A program made the translations under genes and the position numbers. From Tissierellia bacterium (GTDB taxonomy: Bacteria; Bacillota; Clostridia; Tissierellales; Peptoniphilaceae), in NCBI GenBank assembly GCA_030537875.1, contig JAUNVC010000001.1, positions 40,637-104,636 on the forward strand: a stretch of 64,000 nt of DNA, written 5' to 3'. The notes below the pieces were generated by a model. That model was not told the DNA's origin and ran no database searches. It worked only from the letters and a program-made list of their open reading frames with translations. This document shows, one piece after another, positions 35,151 through 44,129 of the stretch (position 1 is the stretch's first letter; every line of letters begins with the position of its first letter).

Positions 35151-36478
35151 TGGAACAAAAGGTCGGTCTACCCCAATCCCTTGAAGCGGAGTTAACGTTA
35201 CTTTCTAATATGATCAATGATCCCGAGAGCATCGATATGGCCCTTGAGATTATTAAAACAGAAGATGAGTTCTTTTATCGTGCCCATAAATTGCTATTTA
35301 GGAGCATGACGAATTTACACAATCGTGGTCGGCAAGTGAATCGTGTAACTCTGACGGAGGATCTAAAGACCACCGAGCTTTTGGATGAGGTCGGAGGGCT
35401 TACCTACATTGTGGAAGTGGCCGATGCCTATTTGACTTCAGCAAAGACAAAAGACATGGCTCTTTTGGTCCATGAGAAGTATCTTTTTAGAAAACTTGTG
35501 GAAGCGTCCATGGAAATACGAGAAGAGGCTCTCGCTGCCAAGGGTGAAGTTCGTGATGTACTGGCGGCGGCAGAGGATCGTATTTTAAATTTGGGTTTAA
35601 ATACGGGACAAGTTGGTTTAGAACCTGTGGGCAAGGTCCTCAAATCCGCAGCCGACGAATTGGTTCGCCGGAGCAAATTGGAGGGAGAACTTTCGGGTGT
35701 ATCCACCGGATTTAAGGATTTGGATGTTTTACTCAATGGATTCCAAAAAAGCGACTTAATTCTTCTAGCTGCACGACCCAGTATGGGAAAGACTGCCATT
35801 GCGATTAACTTTGCAGTCAGTGCAGCCCAGGCCGGAAAAAAAGTGGCAGTGTTCTCTTTGGAAATGAGCAAAGAGCAGTTGGCCATGCGTATTTTTTCAC
35901 AATTGTCCAACATCGATTTGAGTCGTATCTTTAGTGGGAATTTAGAGGGGGAGGATTGGAAGAGAATTTCTGTGACGATGAATGAGTTTTCTCCCAAAGA
36001 AATGCATATTGACGATACTTCGGGAGTGACAGTGACTGAAATTCGGAGTCGACTTCGCCGGATGAAAATGGAACAGGGACTTGACCTAGTCATGATTGAC
36101 TATCTTCAACTCATGGAAGGGGGAGGTAACTCTGAAAACAGACAGCAGGAAATTTCTAAAATTTCCCGTGGCTTAAAGGGTATTGCCAAGGAATTGGAAG
36201 TACCTGTCATCGCCCTGAGTCAGCTTTCCCGTGCGCCGGAACAACGTTCAGACCACCGCCCCATTCTATCGGACTTGAGAGAATCAGGAGCCATTGAACA
36301 GGATGCCGATGTGGTTATGTTTTTATATCGTGATGAATATTATCACCCAGATACGGAATATAAGGGTATCGGTGAAGTGATCATCGCAAAGCATAGAAAT
36401 GGTCCCATTGGAAACGTAAAATTGGTCTACAAGGCCGAGAATACAAAATTTCTTGATTTTAGCTATCGACAAGACTAA
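35150..36478 (+). CDS. dnaB: Replicative DNA helicase DnaB (DnaC in B. subtilis naming)
   Basis: A 442-residue hexameric helicase. The N-terminal DnaG-interacting domain (PQSLEAELTLLSNMI...) spans residues ~5-105. The RecA-like motor has Walker A ARPSMGKTA, VAVFSLEMSKEQLAMR, Walker B LVMIDYLQLM and the arginine-finger region KHRNGPIG. No intein is present. It is translated directly from the rplI stop. A UUCG-capped terminator ends the operon. Confidence 0.97.
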   Translation: MEQKVGLPQSLEAELTLLSNMINDPESIDMALEIIKTEDEFFYRAHKLLFRSMTNLHNRGRQVNRVTLTEDLKTTELLDEVGGLTYIVEVADAYLTSAKTKDMALLVHEKYLFRKLVEASMEIREEALAAKGEVRDVLAAAEDRILNLGLNTGQVGLEPVGKVLKSAADELVRRSKLEGELSGVSTGFKDLDVLLNGFQKSDLILLAARPSMGKTAIAINFAVSAAQAGKKVAVFSLEMSKEQLAMRIFSQLSNIDLSRIFSGNLEGEDWKRISVTMNEFSPKEMHIDDTSGVTVTEIRSRLRRMKMEQGLDLVMIDYLQLMEGGGNSENRQQEISKISRGLKGIAKELEVPVIALSQLSRAPEQRSDHRPILSDLRESGAIEQDADVVMFLYRDEYYHPDTEYKGIGEVIIAKHRNGPIGNVKLVYKAENTKFLDFSYRQD

Positions 36479-36497
36479 CTGCTTCGGCAGTTTTTTT
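36477..36497 (+). terminator. Rho-independent terminator after dnaB
   Basis: AACTGC-TTCG-GCAGTT followed by a run of T residues; the stem begins in the dnaB stop codon. Confidence 0.85.
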
Positions 36498-36581
36498 CTT
36501 GGCATAGACTTGCGGACTTAAATAATTCGTTGAAATCTGGGTATAGATAAGGTGAAGAATGAAGAAGAAAGGAAGAGAAAA

Positions 36582-37094
36582 ATGAAACTTGAAACTGCCT
36601 TGTTGGAAAGAAAATCCATCCGCAAATACACAGAGAAAGAAATCCCCACCGAGTTGTTGGTTCAGTTGCTAGAGTTTGCCAAACATGCTCCCACCGGAAG
36701 AAACAATCAGGGGATTCAATTTTATGCATTAAAAAACCCCTATTACATAGAGGAAATGGAAGAAGTTTTGGCCAAGGAACTGAAAGAACCATCCTATTCT
36801 CTACGGGGAGCAAAGGCATTTATTCTAACCCTGGTGCATCGGGATAACAAATTTTCAAAACAAGATACGGCATGTGCCATGATGAATATTCACTATGGGG
36901 CCATGGCCAACGGATTGGGTGCTTGTTGGATCAATCAAATGTCAGATCATTGTGACGGCCCATATCTACGGGCTTTTTTGGAGAAATTGGACGTACCCAG
37001 TGACTATGTGTCCTATGGGATGATGGCCTTGGGATATCCAGATGAAGATCCGGAGCCCAAAGAAAGAGTGTCGAAAACAAGAGTCATTGAATAA
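36582..37094 (+). CDS. Nitroreductase-family flavoprotein
   Basis: A 170-residue FMN-dependent enzyme of the nitroreductase fold. The opening ETALLERKSIRKYTEKEIP is the FMN-phosphate-binding start, APTGRNNQGIQFYAL is the second conserved region, and GAMANGLGACWIN and YGMMALGYPDEDP close the domain. The length is typical for small clostridial members. Substrate unknown. ATG 36582 with AGGAAGAG is chosen because homologues start at this point; an upstream in-frame ATG at 36552 with AAGGTG is also possible and would add ten charged residues. No other gene shares its short transcript. Confidence 0.85.
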   Translation: MKLETALLERKSIRKYTEKEIPTELLVQLLEFAKHAPTGRNNQGIQFYALKNPYYIEEMEEVLAKELKEPSYSLRGAKAFILTLVHRDNKFSKQDTACAMMNIHYGAMANGLGACWINQMSDHCDGPYLRAFLEKLDVPSDYVSYGMMALGYPDEDPEPKERVSKTRVIE

Positions 37095-37118
37095 AAAAAG
37101 GTAGCTCATGCTACCTTT
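37093..37118. terminator. Bidirectional terminator between nitroreductase and tRNA-Leu(GAG)
   Basis: GGTAGC-TCAT-GCTACC with A/T flanks; on the minus strand it is followed by seven T residues, so it ends the tRNA transcript as well. Confidence 0.88.
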
Positions 37119-37122
37119 GTGC

Positions 37123-37207
37123 TGGTGCGGATGAAGGGATTTGAACCCCCACGTCGTGAAACACATGGCCCTCAACCATGCGCGTCTGCCAGTTCCGCCA
37201 CATCCGC
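37123..37207 (-). tRNA. tRNA-Leu (anticodon GAG)
   Basis: 85 nt including CCA. Acceptor GCGGATG/CATCCGC, anticodon loop TTGAGGG on stem CATGG/CCATG, long variable arm and GGTTCAAATCC. It is identical to the tRNA-Leu(CAG) at 32538 over most of its length, differing mainly in the anticodon arm and variable arm. Reads CTC/CTT. Confidence 0.95.
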
Positions 37208-37220
37208 GAGTACATTACCC

Positions 37221-37249
37221 ATTATACATTACTCCCGAGGTTTTGTAAA
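37221..37249 (-). promoter_or_regulatory. Promoter of tRNA-Leu(GAG)
   Basis: Minus strand TTTACA (complement of 37244-37249), 17-bp spacer, TATAAT (complement of 37221-37226). Confidence 0.7.
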
Positions 37250-37305
37250 GTCTTTTTTCAAAATTTCTTTTATGGGGATAGAGGACATAAGAAAGGTGAA
37301 GTGAT

Positions 37306-38586
37306 TTGAATAAAAAGGAGCAAATTATAAAGTACATAGCATCTGGAGAAGTTCGCAAAGAAAAGGAATTTCTCGGTGGAGAATATGAGCATATTCTATT
37401 GGACAGGGAGGGGAAAGCTTTGGCATATCCCCATCCCAGGGGGGCATCCCATATTTTCAAAGAACTGACAAAGAGAGGATGGCAACCGGAAAGGGAAGGA
37501 GACCATATCCTAAGTTTACGAAAAGGGGACCATGTCATAACAACAGAGCCGGGAGGACAAATTGAATATTCTGGTGGACCCAAAAAGACGGTGTTGGAGT
37601 TGGAGGAAGATTTATTTTTCTTTTATAGGGACATCCTCCCCGTGTTGGGTGATGGGGATGAACTCTATTGTATTGGATTCCAGCCCGTATCTTCCATAGA
37701 TTCCATTGAAATTTTGCCCAAGGCAAGATACCATGCCATGTATGATTATTTTACTACCCATGGGAGTCATAGTCACTACATGATGAAAGGTACTGCAGCC
37801 CTGCAACTGAGCATGGATTATAAATGCGAAAAGGATTACGAAAGAAAATATGGAATAGCCTGTCGTTTATCCAATATATTCTATGCTTTATTTGACAATG
37901 CGCCTTTTTGTGAAGGAAGGCCAACTGATATCTACGGTTGGAGAGCATATATTTGGGAACACACGGATCCTGCTCGCTCAGGGATACCCAAGGAAGTTTT
38001 CGGTAGTAGGTTTGGATATGAACAATACGCTGAATTTTTATTGAGAACACCGGCGATTTTTGTATTAAAAAACGGTAAATTTTCTCCCTTTGGTGGCACC
38101 ATCGGTGAAGCGATGGATGAAGACACCACCACAGAAGAGTTGGAGCACCTCATGACTATGGTCTTTCCCGATGTTCGGACTAAAAACTTTTTTGAGGTTC
38201 GAATGGTGGATAGTTTGCCCTATCCCTTCAACATGGGAGTGATTGCCCTGATGAAGAATATATTTTATAATGAGAATAACTTAGATCGATTATGGAACCT
38301 GCTGGGAGATTTATCCTATAAGGAACATATACGAAGTCGCCATGAATTGTACGAAAAGGGACCCATGGCCAAGATGATGGGGAAAACCCTGATTCGCCAC
38401 GGGATGGACCTTTTCGATGCACTGGAAATCTGTGAGGATGACAGGGTCTATATTGAGGAGATTTTGCCCTTGCTGGAGGGAAACACCCTGCGTCGGCAGA
38501 TGGTCGCCCAATGGAAAAAGGGCTATGGAATTCACGATGTCATTGCATTGAGTCGAGTCCAACGGGACTATGTTGAAATAAAATAA
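37306..38586 (+). CDS. Glutamate-cysteine ligase (GCS2-type) homologue
   Basis: A 426-residue soluble enzyme. Segments such as FQPVSSIDSIEILPKARYHAMYDYF, GSHSHYMMKGTAALQLSMDY and LSNIFYALFDNAPFCEGRPTDIYGWRAYIWEHTDPAR (quoted in parts) match the GCS2/EgtA-GshA type, which couples glutamate to cysteine or another amine through a gamma-glutamyl phosphate. The start is TTG 37306 with AAGGTGA upstream; no ATG fits the conserved N-terminus. It is not fused to an ATP-grasp domain as in GshF. Instead a separate ATP-grasp gene follows 10 bp later, then an ABC exporter pair. The amine substrate cannot be deduced. Confidence 0.8.
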   Translation: MNKKEQIIKYIASGEVRKEKEFLGGEYEHILLDREGKALAYPHPRGASHIFKELTKRGWQPEREGDHILSLRKGDHVITTEPGGQIEYSGGPKKTVLELEEDLFFFYRDILPVLGDGDELYCIGFQPVSSIDSIEILPKARYHAMYDYFTTHGSHSHYMMKGTAALQLSMDYKCEKDYERKYGIACRLSNIFYALFDNAPFCEGRPTDIYGWRAYIWEHTDPARSGIPKEVFGSRFGYEQYAEFLLRTPAIFVLKNGKFSPFGGTIGEAMDEDTTTEELEHLMTMVFPDVRTKNFFEVRMVDSLPYPFNMGVIALMKNIFYNENNLDRLWNLLGDLSYKEHIRSRHELYEKGPMAKMMGKTLIRHGMDLFDALEICEDDRVYIEEILPLLEGNTLRRQMVAQWKKGYGIHDVIALSRVQRDYVEIK

Positions 38587-38596
38587 TGAGGGAAAT

Positions 38597-39910
38597 ATGA
38601 ATAGCAATCAAAGATATATAGAAAGAGTACTACAAGAGCCGAACATGTATAGAAAAGATTTTGATAGATTACAAAAAAAAGAGGTGGAATTGGGCTATCT
38701 GTATCACGGAAAACCCATTCCCTTCACCTATCAGCCACTTCTCATCACAGAAACAATGGAAGAAGAATTTAAAGAAATTGTAAGACAAACCAACGCCATT
38801 ATCAGAAAAGTCACCACCAAATATCTAGAGGATGCAACATATCGAAGCCTGTTTGGTTTTGATGAAAGGTTGGAAAACCTTATCTTACATGATCCTCTTT
38901 ATGAGATTCCCGTACCCATTGGAAGATATGATATCTTTTACGGAGGGCAAGGAGAGTTTGCTTTTTGTGAAATCAATACCGATGGATCCTCTGCCATGTA
39001 TGAAGATTGGGCCATCGGGGAGTTGCTCAAAGATAGTCAAGTGATGCAGGACTTAAAGGATTGGAATTTTAGAACCTATGATCTTTTTACCCCATGGGTA
39101 GAAAAGAGCTTAGCCCTCTACCAATCTATTCGAGGAAAAGCCTGTCGACGAGTAGCAATTATGGATTTTGAAGAGCTGGGTACCCCCGACGAATTTCTCA
39201 TGTTCAAGGACTGTTTTGAAGCGGCTGGTGTTTCCTGTGAGATTGTGGATGTCCGCAACCTAACCTTTGATGGCAGTCATCTACTTCATGAAGGAAGAAT
39301 TATCGACATGGTGTATCGACGGATGGTGACATCGGAGATGATGGATCGGATAGAAGAAGTGGAACCTTTTTTAGAAGCGTATCTGGCCGATGTCATGGTC
39401 ACCATCGGATCTTTTCGGAGTCAGGTGGCCCACAACAAGATTTTTTTCGAAGTGCTTCACAGAAAAGAAACCATGGCTTTTCTCAATGACAGGGAACGAG
39501 AATTTATTCGTCGCCATGTACCCATCACCGGCAAATTCGCAGGGGATCCGTCCCTTCTAGAGGATGTCATCAAAGAGAAAGATAAATATATTATGAAACC
39601 TCTAGATCGTTCTGCTGCCAGAGGAGTTTATGTGGGACGGGAACTTTCTAAGGAAGAGTTTCGAAAGCGAGCAGAAAGAGATTTTAACAAGGATTATATT
39701 TACCAAGAATTTGTATTGCCCAAGACCATGGACTTCCTATCTCTTGAAGAGGGAGAATGGAAAGTGATTCCAAGGGGAAATATGATGGGATTGTTTAGTT
39801 ATATGGAAGAATTTGCAGGGATCTATGCCCGTATGGGAAAGGAAGATATTATCGGTTCCATTCGAGAATATGTTGCGGCACCGGCCTTTCGTATAGATGA
39901 AATAGAGTAG
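38597..39910 (+). CDS. ATP-grasp ligase of the glutathionylspermidine-synthase-like (permuted) type
   Basis: A 437-residue soluble protein. Conserved-looking blocks are RYDIFYGGQGEFAFCEINTDGSSAMYEDW (residues ~110-140, in parts), RRVAIMDFEELGTPDEFLMFKD, IDMVYRRM, and a late ATP-binding block KDKYIMKPLDRSAARGVYVG followed by YIYQEFVLPKT. The order of preATP-grasp and ATP-grasp elements fits the circularly permuted or glutathionylspermidine-synthase-like branch, which forms amide bonds on peptide substrates. It lies 10 bp after the GCS2-type gene and 9 bp before an ABC ATPase gene. The likely role is to extend the gamma-glutamyl product of its neighbour. Product unknown. Confidence 0.65.
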   Translation: MNSNQRYIERVLQEPNMYRKDFDRLQKKEVELGYLYHGKPIPFTYQPLLITETMEEEFKEIVRQTNAIIRKVTTKYLEDATYRSLFGFDERLENLILHDPLYEIPVPIGRYDIFYGGQGEFAFCEINTDGSSAMYEDWAIGELLKDSQVMQDLKDWNFRTYDLFTPWVEKSLALYQSIRGKACRRVAIMDFEELGTPDEFLMFKDCFEAAGVSCEIVDVRNLTFDGSHLLHEGRIIDMVYRRMVTSEMMDRIEEVEPFLEAYLADVMVTIGSFRSQVAHNKIFFEVLHRKETMAFLNDREREFIRRHVPITGKFAGDPSLLEDVIKEKDKYIMKPLDRSAARGVYVGRELSKEEFRKRAERDFNKDYIYQEFVLPKTMDFLSLEEGEWKVIPRGNMMGLFSYMEEFAGIYARMGKEDIIGSIREYVAAPAFRIDEIE

Positions 39911-39919
39911 GAGGAAACT

Positions 39920-40621
39920 ATGGGAGACGCCTATGTAAGAGATATTGTCAAAACCTATGGCAAGGGGGCCAATAAAATCATTGCTAACGACCATATTTCT
40001 TTTGATATTGCCCAAGGGGAATTGGCTGTCATTGTGGGGCCCAGTGGTGCTGGAAAATCCACTGTCCTCAATATTTTGGGTGGAATGGATCGTCCGGATT
40101 CAGGAGAGATTATTGTCGATGGCAAGGATGTTTCCAAGGCAACGGACCGAGAACTTACTGAGTATCGAAGATATAAAATTGGTTTTGTGTTTCAATTTTA
40201 CAACCTCATCAACAATCTAACGGCCAAAGAGAATGTGGAATTGGCGGCACAAATCGTAAAAAACTCCATACCGGCCGAGGATGTATTACGGCAGGTGGGT
40301 TTAAAGGATCGAATCAATAACTTTCCTTCCCAACTCTCCGGTGGTGAACAACAGAGAGTGGCCATTGCCAGAGCACTCGCAAAAAAACCGGCCCTTCTTC
40401 TATGTGATGAACCCACAGGGGCCTTGGATTATCATACGGGAAAATCTGTTTTGAAACTCTTACAGGATACGGCAAGAAATACGGGAACCACCGTGGTGAT
40501 TATCACCCACAATACGGCATTGACTCCCATCGCCGATCGAGTGATCAGTATTTGGGACGCCAAGGTGCGAGAAGTGACGTTAAACAATCATCCAGTAGAC
40601 ATAGATTCCATAGAATGGTAG
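39920..40621 (+). CDS. MacB/LolD-type ABC transporter ATP-binding protein
   Basis: A 233-residue ATPase: Walker [10 protein letters not shown] (~43-51), a LolD-like Q-loop region [22 protein letters not shown], signature [15 protein letters not shown], Walker [13 protein letters not shown] and switch region IITHN. These ATPases drive FtsX-type permeases by a mechanical cycle rather than by moving substrate through the membrane core. GGAGG precedes the ATG. It starts 9 bp after the ATP-grasp gene and 7 bp before its permease. Confidence 0.92.
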   Translation: MGDAYVRDIVKTYGKGANKIIANDHISFDIAQGELAVIVGPSGAGKSTVLNILGGMDRPDSGEIIVDGKDVSKATDRELTEYRRYKIGFVFQFYNLINNLTAKENVELAAQIVKNSIPAEDVLRQVGLKDRINNFPSQLSGGEQQRVAIARALAKKPALLLCDEPTGALDYHTGKSVLKLLQDTARNTGTTVVIITHNTALTPIADRVISIWDAKVREVTLNNHPVDIDSIEW

Positions 40622-40628
40622 GTGTGCG

Positions 40629-43600
40629 ATGAAAAAACGGGCCATGACAAAAGATATTTTACGAGAAATCCGAAAGACATGGACGAGATTTTTGTCTATT
40701 CTTATTATGACGGCCATAGGGGTCTTTGTTTTCGTGGGATTGAAGGTCACGGGACCTCAAATGCGCCATACAGCCACAGATTATGCCACAAGGCAAAAGA
40801 TGTACGATGTGATTGTGACAGCACCCCTGGGATTGGACGAAAAGGATATGGCCATTTTGGAAGAAACTCCCGGAATTGAAAAAGGGGAAGCTGGATATTT
40901 TACCGACGTATCCTTCAAGGAAAAAAAAATATCCATTCGATTAGAAAGTTTCTCAAAAGAGATTAGCACCCCAACTCTTGTGGAAGGAAGATATCCAGAA
41001 AAAGAAGGAGAAATCCTGCTGGAACAAACGCCGAGCACAGAAGATATTGCCATAGGGGATACAATACACTTTGAAATTGAAAAAGATAAGTTTAAAAAGG
41101 ATAAGGATCATAGGGATTTAAAATCCTATTCCTATGTTGTCGTTGGAAAGTCCATGACCACAGATTATGTGGTGCAAGGTTTTAAAGGTGTTTCACCCAT
41201 TGCGGCTTCTACCTTGGACACGGTGGGGTTCATATCTAAGGATAACTTTTCTAAAGAGGAATATTCCTTTTATAAAATTAGAGTGAAAGAAACCCAAGGG
41301 TTAAATCCCGATCGAAGAAAATATAAAGCAATTACTTCGACGGTGAAGGATGATTTAATCGAAAGGTTAAAGCCACGGTCTAAAGACAAATTCATAGAAA
41401 TCAAGGACGAGCTGCGGCAAACCATTGCCGATGCCGAGGCGGACATCCAAGATGCAAAAGAGCAGTTGGTCGACGGTAGAAAAAAATTAGATGACGCCAA
41501 AAGAGAACTGGTGGATGCTAGAAATGAACTAGATGATGGACTTCAAGAACTGACGGATAAAGAGGCTGAGGGACGGGCAGAAATTGCCAAGTCAGAAAAA
41601 GAGTTGGCCGATGCTAGACAAAAACTTTTAGATGGAAAAGATACATTGGCAAAGGAAAAGGCCACCTTCCTTGAAAAAGAGGAGGAATTTCTCAATCAGA
41701 AGAAGGAACTGGAAGGACAACGGGCCAATTTTGATACGCAAAAAGAAGAGTTTGAAGCTGGAAAGCAAAAACTAGATGCCGGTATACAAGAAGCAGAAGC
41801 TGGCCTTCAACAAATCACCGGTGGGATAGAGGAGTTGGAGGCAGCGCTGGCCAAATTATCGGCCATGGGCATGACAGATGACAAACTGACCGCACAACTC
41901 GAAGGGCTTCGTCACCAACAAAATGAAATAGAAGGAACTTTGGGTCAACTTAGAGCCAAGAAGAAGGAGCTTTTGGCCAAGGGTGAGGAACTTTTGGAAG
42001 CAGAAAAGATGCTGGAGACTGCGGAGGCCAAGATAAAAGAGGGAGAAACTTCACTTGAAGAAGGAAGAAGTGCCATCGCCAAAGCAGAAGAAGAGATTGC
42101 TGCCAACGAGAAAAAAATCCTCGACGGTGAAAATAAACTTTTCGATGCGAGAAGAACATTGAACCAGGAGATTGCCAAGGCTCGTCAGGAACTGAGAGAT
42201 GGAGAAGCTGACTACGAAGAAGGAATGGCGACTCTACAAAAGGAAGAAAGAACCTACGAAAAAGAAAAGAAAGATGCTGAAGAGAAAATTGCCGATGGAG
42301 AAGAAGACCTTCGGGATGCTAGAGATGTTTTGGGACGACTTAAGAAACCCAAGTACGATGTAGATACGAGGAAAGACAATGAGTTCTTGTACTATCTTTA
42401 TGAATCAGGACACAAACTGGACAAGATCAGTGGAATTTTCCCCGTCTTCTTTTTCTTCATAGCAATTCTCGTTTCCGTTACGACCATGACCCGTATGGTG
42501 GAGGAACGCAGGGTTCAAATCGGGACATACAAAGCCCTGGGATATGGAATTGGAGATATCTTTAAAAAATATCTCATGTATGGACTCTGTTCATCTCTTT
42601 TGGGTGGGATCTTGGGGGCTACCCTGGGATCTGTGATGCTTCCCAAAATCATATATCACGCTTATGCGGCCAGCTTCACCATCAAACAAATGACCGGGAT
42701 TTCGGATCCCCTCACCAACATTGGTGCGATTTTGTTGGGTGTGGGAGCCAATCTCATTGCCATCTTTCTTGTCATTCGTCGTTCTTTGAAAGAAAATGCG
42801 GCAGCCTTGATGCGTCCCAAGAGTCCCAAAAAAGCCAAAGCCATCCTATTGGAAAAAATCCAGTGGATTTGGAATAGGGTCAGTTTCTTAGGAAAAGTAA
42901 CTCTTCGAAATGTATTTCGATATAAAAGTAGGATGTTCATGACGATTTTTGGAATCGCAGGGTGTACCGGACTTCTTTTCCTAGGATTTGGACTGAAAGA
43001 ATCTATTTCCCAACTCAAACCTCTCCAATATGAGGGAATTTTCAAATATGATTTACAATTTATGACCGATGATTTTCTTGGAGATGAGGGAGTGAAGGAC
43101 TATGAATCCATTCTCTTGTCCGAGGATGTGAAATCCTTCGGCAAAGCTCACACGGAAATCTTAAAATATATTCAGGTAGAGGGTGCGGATCAACCTGTAA
43201 ATTTGGTGGTACCAGAAGAACCGGAACATTTCACAGAGTATATTGATTTTACCAAGCAGCGATTACTGAAAAAGGATCTTCACTACCCATTGGATCGAAC
43301 CTCCATCACACCAAAGTTGGCTAGATTGTTGGGACGAAACAATCAAAAGATTTCTCTACTCGATGGTGACCTGCACGAGTATCATTTTGTTTATGATCGG
43401 GTGGTTGATTTTTATCAAGGCCACTATTTGTTTATGACTCCTGAGAATTATGAAAATGCCACAGGAAAAGCCTATAACACCAACACCTACTATATACGAT
43501 TGGCCGATGGGGTGGATCCAGAAGTCATTAAAGAAAAACTGCTGGATAATCCATCTGTCTTAGCGGTGACGGACTTTAGCAATCACGAAAAGATCATCAG

Positions 43601-44018
43601 TGATTGGATGAGTTCCATCAATATGGTGGTTTTGATCATCATCATTTGTTCGGCCATTCTAGCCTTTGTCGTTCTCTACAACCTCTCCAATATCAATATT
43701 TCCGAAAGAATTCGGGAACTGAGCACCATTAAAGTATTGGGATTTAATTCTCTTGAAATTACCCAGTATGTATTCCGAGAAATTTATTTACTAAGTTTTA
43801 TGGGAATCCTGTTTGGATATGGTGTGGGATGGTTTTTATTCATCATGGTGGCGGAAGTTTTGCCCCCCGATGATTTTATGCTAAACACCCTGCTCAGCTA
43901 TCAACCCTATCTTTTCTCCGCCTTAATTTCTCTTTTCTTTACCTTTGTTGTTCGCTTTTTGGTGGCCCATAGGTTGAAAAGGATTGATATGGTGGAAGCT
44001 CTCAAATCCTACGAATAG
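40629..44018 (+). CDS. FtsX-type ABC permease with long coiled-coil domain
   Basis: A 1129-residue membrane protein. The first helix is near residues 21-40, followed by a large extracytoplasmic region with a MacB-like part (~55-250). A ~315-residue coiled coil (~253-570) is built of Glu/Lys/Leu repeats such as LVDGRKKLDDAKRELVDA and LAKGEELLEAEKMLETA. The first FtsX domain with three helices lies at ~600-720, a second helix start at ~770-795 (GIAGCTGLLFLGFGLKESI), a second extracytoplasmic region, and the final FtsX domain at ~990-1125. The coiled coil probably reaches through the cell wall. Partner of the ATPase 7 bp upstream and last gene of the four-gene operon; no terminator hairpin is seen before the opp promoter. 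Confidence 0.85.
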   Translation: MKKRAMTKDILREIRKTWTRFLSILIMTAIGVFVFVGLKVTGPQMRHTATDYATRQKMYDVIVTAPLGLDEKDMAILEETPGIEKGEAGYFTDVSFKEKKISIRLESFSKEISTPTLVEGRYPEKEGEILLEQTPSTEDIAIGDTIHFEIEKDKFKKDKDHRDLKSYSYVVVGKSMTTDYVVQGFKGVSPIAASTLDTVGFISKDNFSKEEYSFYKIRVKETQGLNPDRRKYKAITSTVKDDLIERLKPRSKDKFIEIKDELRQTIADAEADIQDAKEQLVDGRKKLDDAKRELVDARNELDDGLQELTDKEAEGRAEIAKSEKELADARQKLLDGKDTLAKEKATFLEKEEEFLNQKKELEGQRANFDTQKEEFEAGKQKLDAGIQEAEAGLQQITGGIEELEAALAKLSAMGMTDDKLTAQLEGLRHQQNEIEGTLGQLRAKKKELLAKGEELLEAEKMLETAEAKIKEGETSLEEGRSAIAKAEEEIAANEKKILDGENKLFDARRTLNQEIAKARQELRDGEADYEEGMATLQKEERTYEKEKKDAEEKIADGEEDLRDARDVLGRLKKPKYDVDTRKDNEFLYYLYESGHKLDKISGIFPVFFFFIAILVSVTTMTRMVEERRVQIGTYKALGYGIGDIFKKYLMYGLCSSLLGGILGATLGSVMLPKIIYHAYAASFTIKQMTGISDPLTNIGAILLGVGANLIAIFLVIRRSLKENAAALMRPKSPKKAKAILLEKIQWIWNRVSFLGKVTLRNVFRYKSRMFMTIFGIAGCTGLLFLGFGLKESISQLKPLQYEGIFKYDLQFMTDDFLGDEGVKDYESILLSEDVKSFGKAHTEILKYIQVEGADQPVNLVVPEEPEHFTEYIDFTKQRLLKKDLHYPLDRTSITPKLARLLGRNNQKISLLDGDLHEYHFVYDRVVDFYQGHYLFMTPENYENATGKAYNTNTYYIRLADGVDPEVIKEKLLDNPSVLAVTDFSNHEKIISDWMSSINMVVLIIIICSAILAFVVLYNLSNINISERIRELSTIKVLGFNSLEITQYVFREIYLLSFMGILFGYGVGWFLFIMVAEVLPPDDFMLNTLLSYQPYLFSALISLFFTFVVRFLVAHRLKRIDMVEALKSYE

Positions 44019-44057
44019 GATTTGCAAGATAAAGCGGTATCAAGAAAGCAGATATGG

Positions 44058-44086
44058 TTGACCCTAACTAATAAAGGGTATATAAT
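44058..44086 (+). promoter_or_regulatory. Promoter of the opp operon
   Basis: TTGACC (44058-44063), 17-bp spacer, TATAAT (44081-44086), 43 bp before the oppA start codon. Confidence 0.75.
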
Positions 44087-44129
44087 ACTCGTTGGGGAAA
44101 AACCCCAAAAACAAAAGGAGGAAACACAT

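Noticed and set aside
35428-36093. 221-codon open frame antisense to dnaB
   Set aside because: Shadow of dnaB codon bias; no start signal and no domain.
44022-44129. 36-codon N-terminal extension of OppA
   Set aside because: It runs through the TTGACC/TATAAT promoter and precedes a normal lipoprotein signal peptide with its own ribosome binding site.
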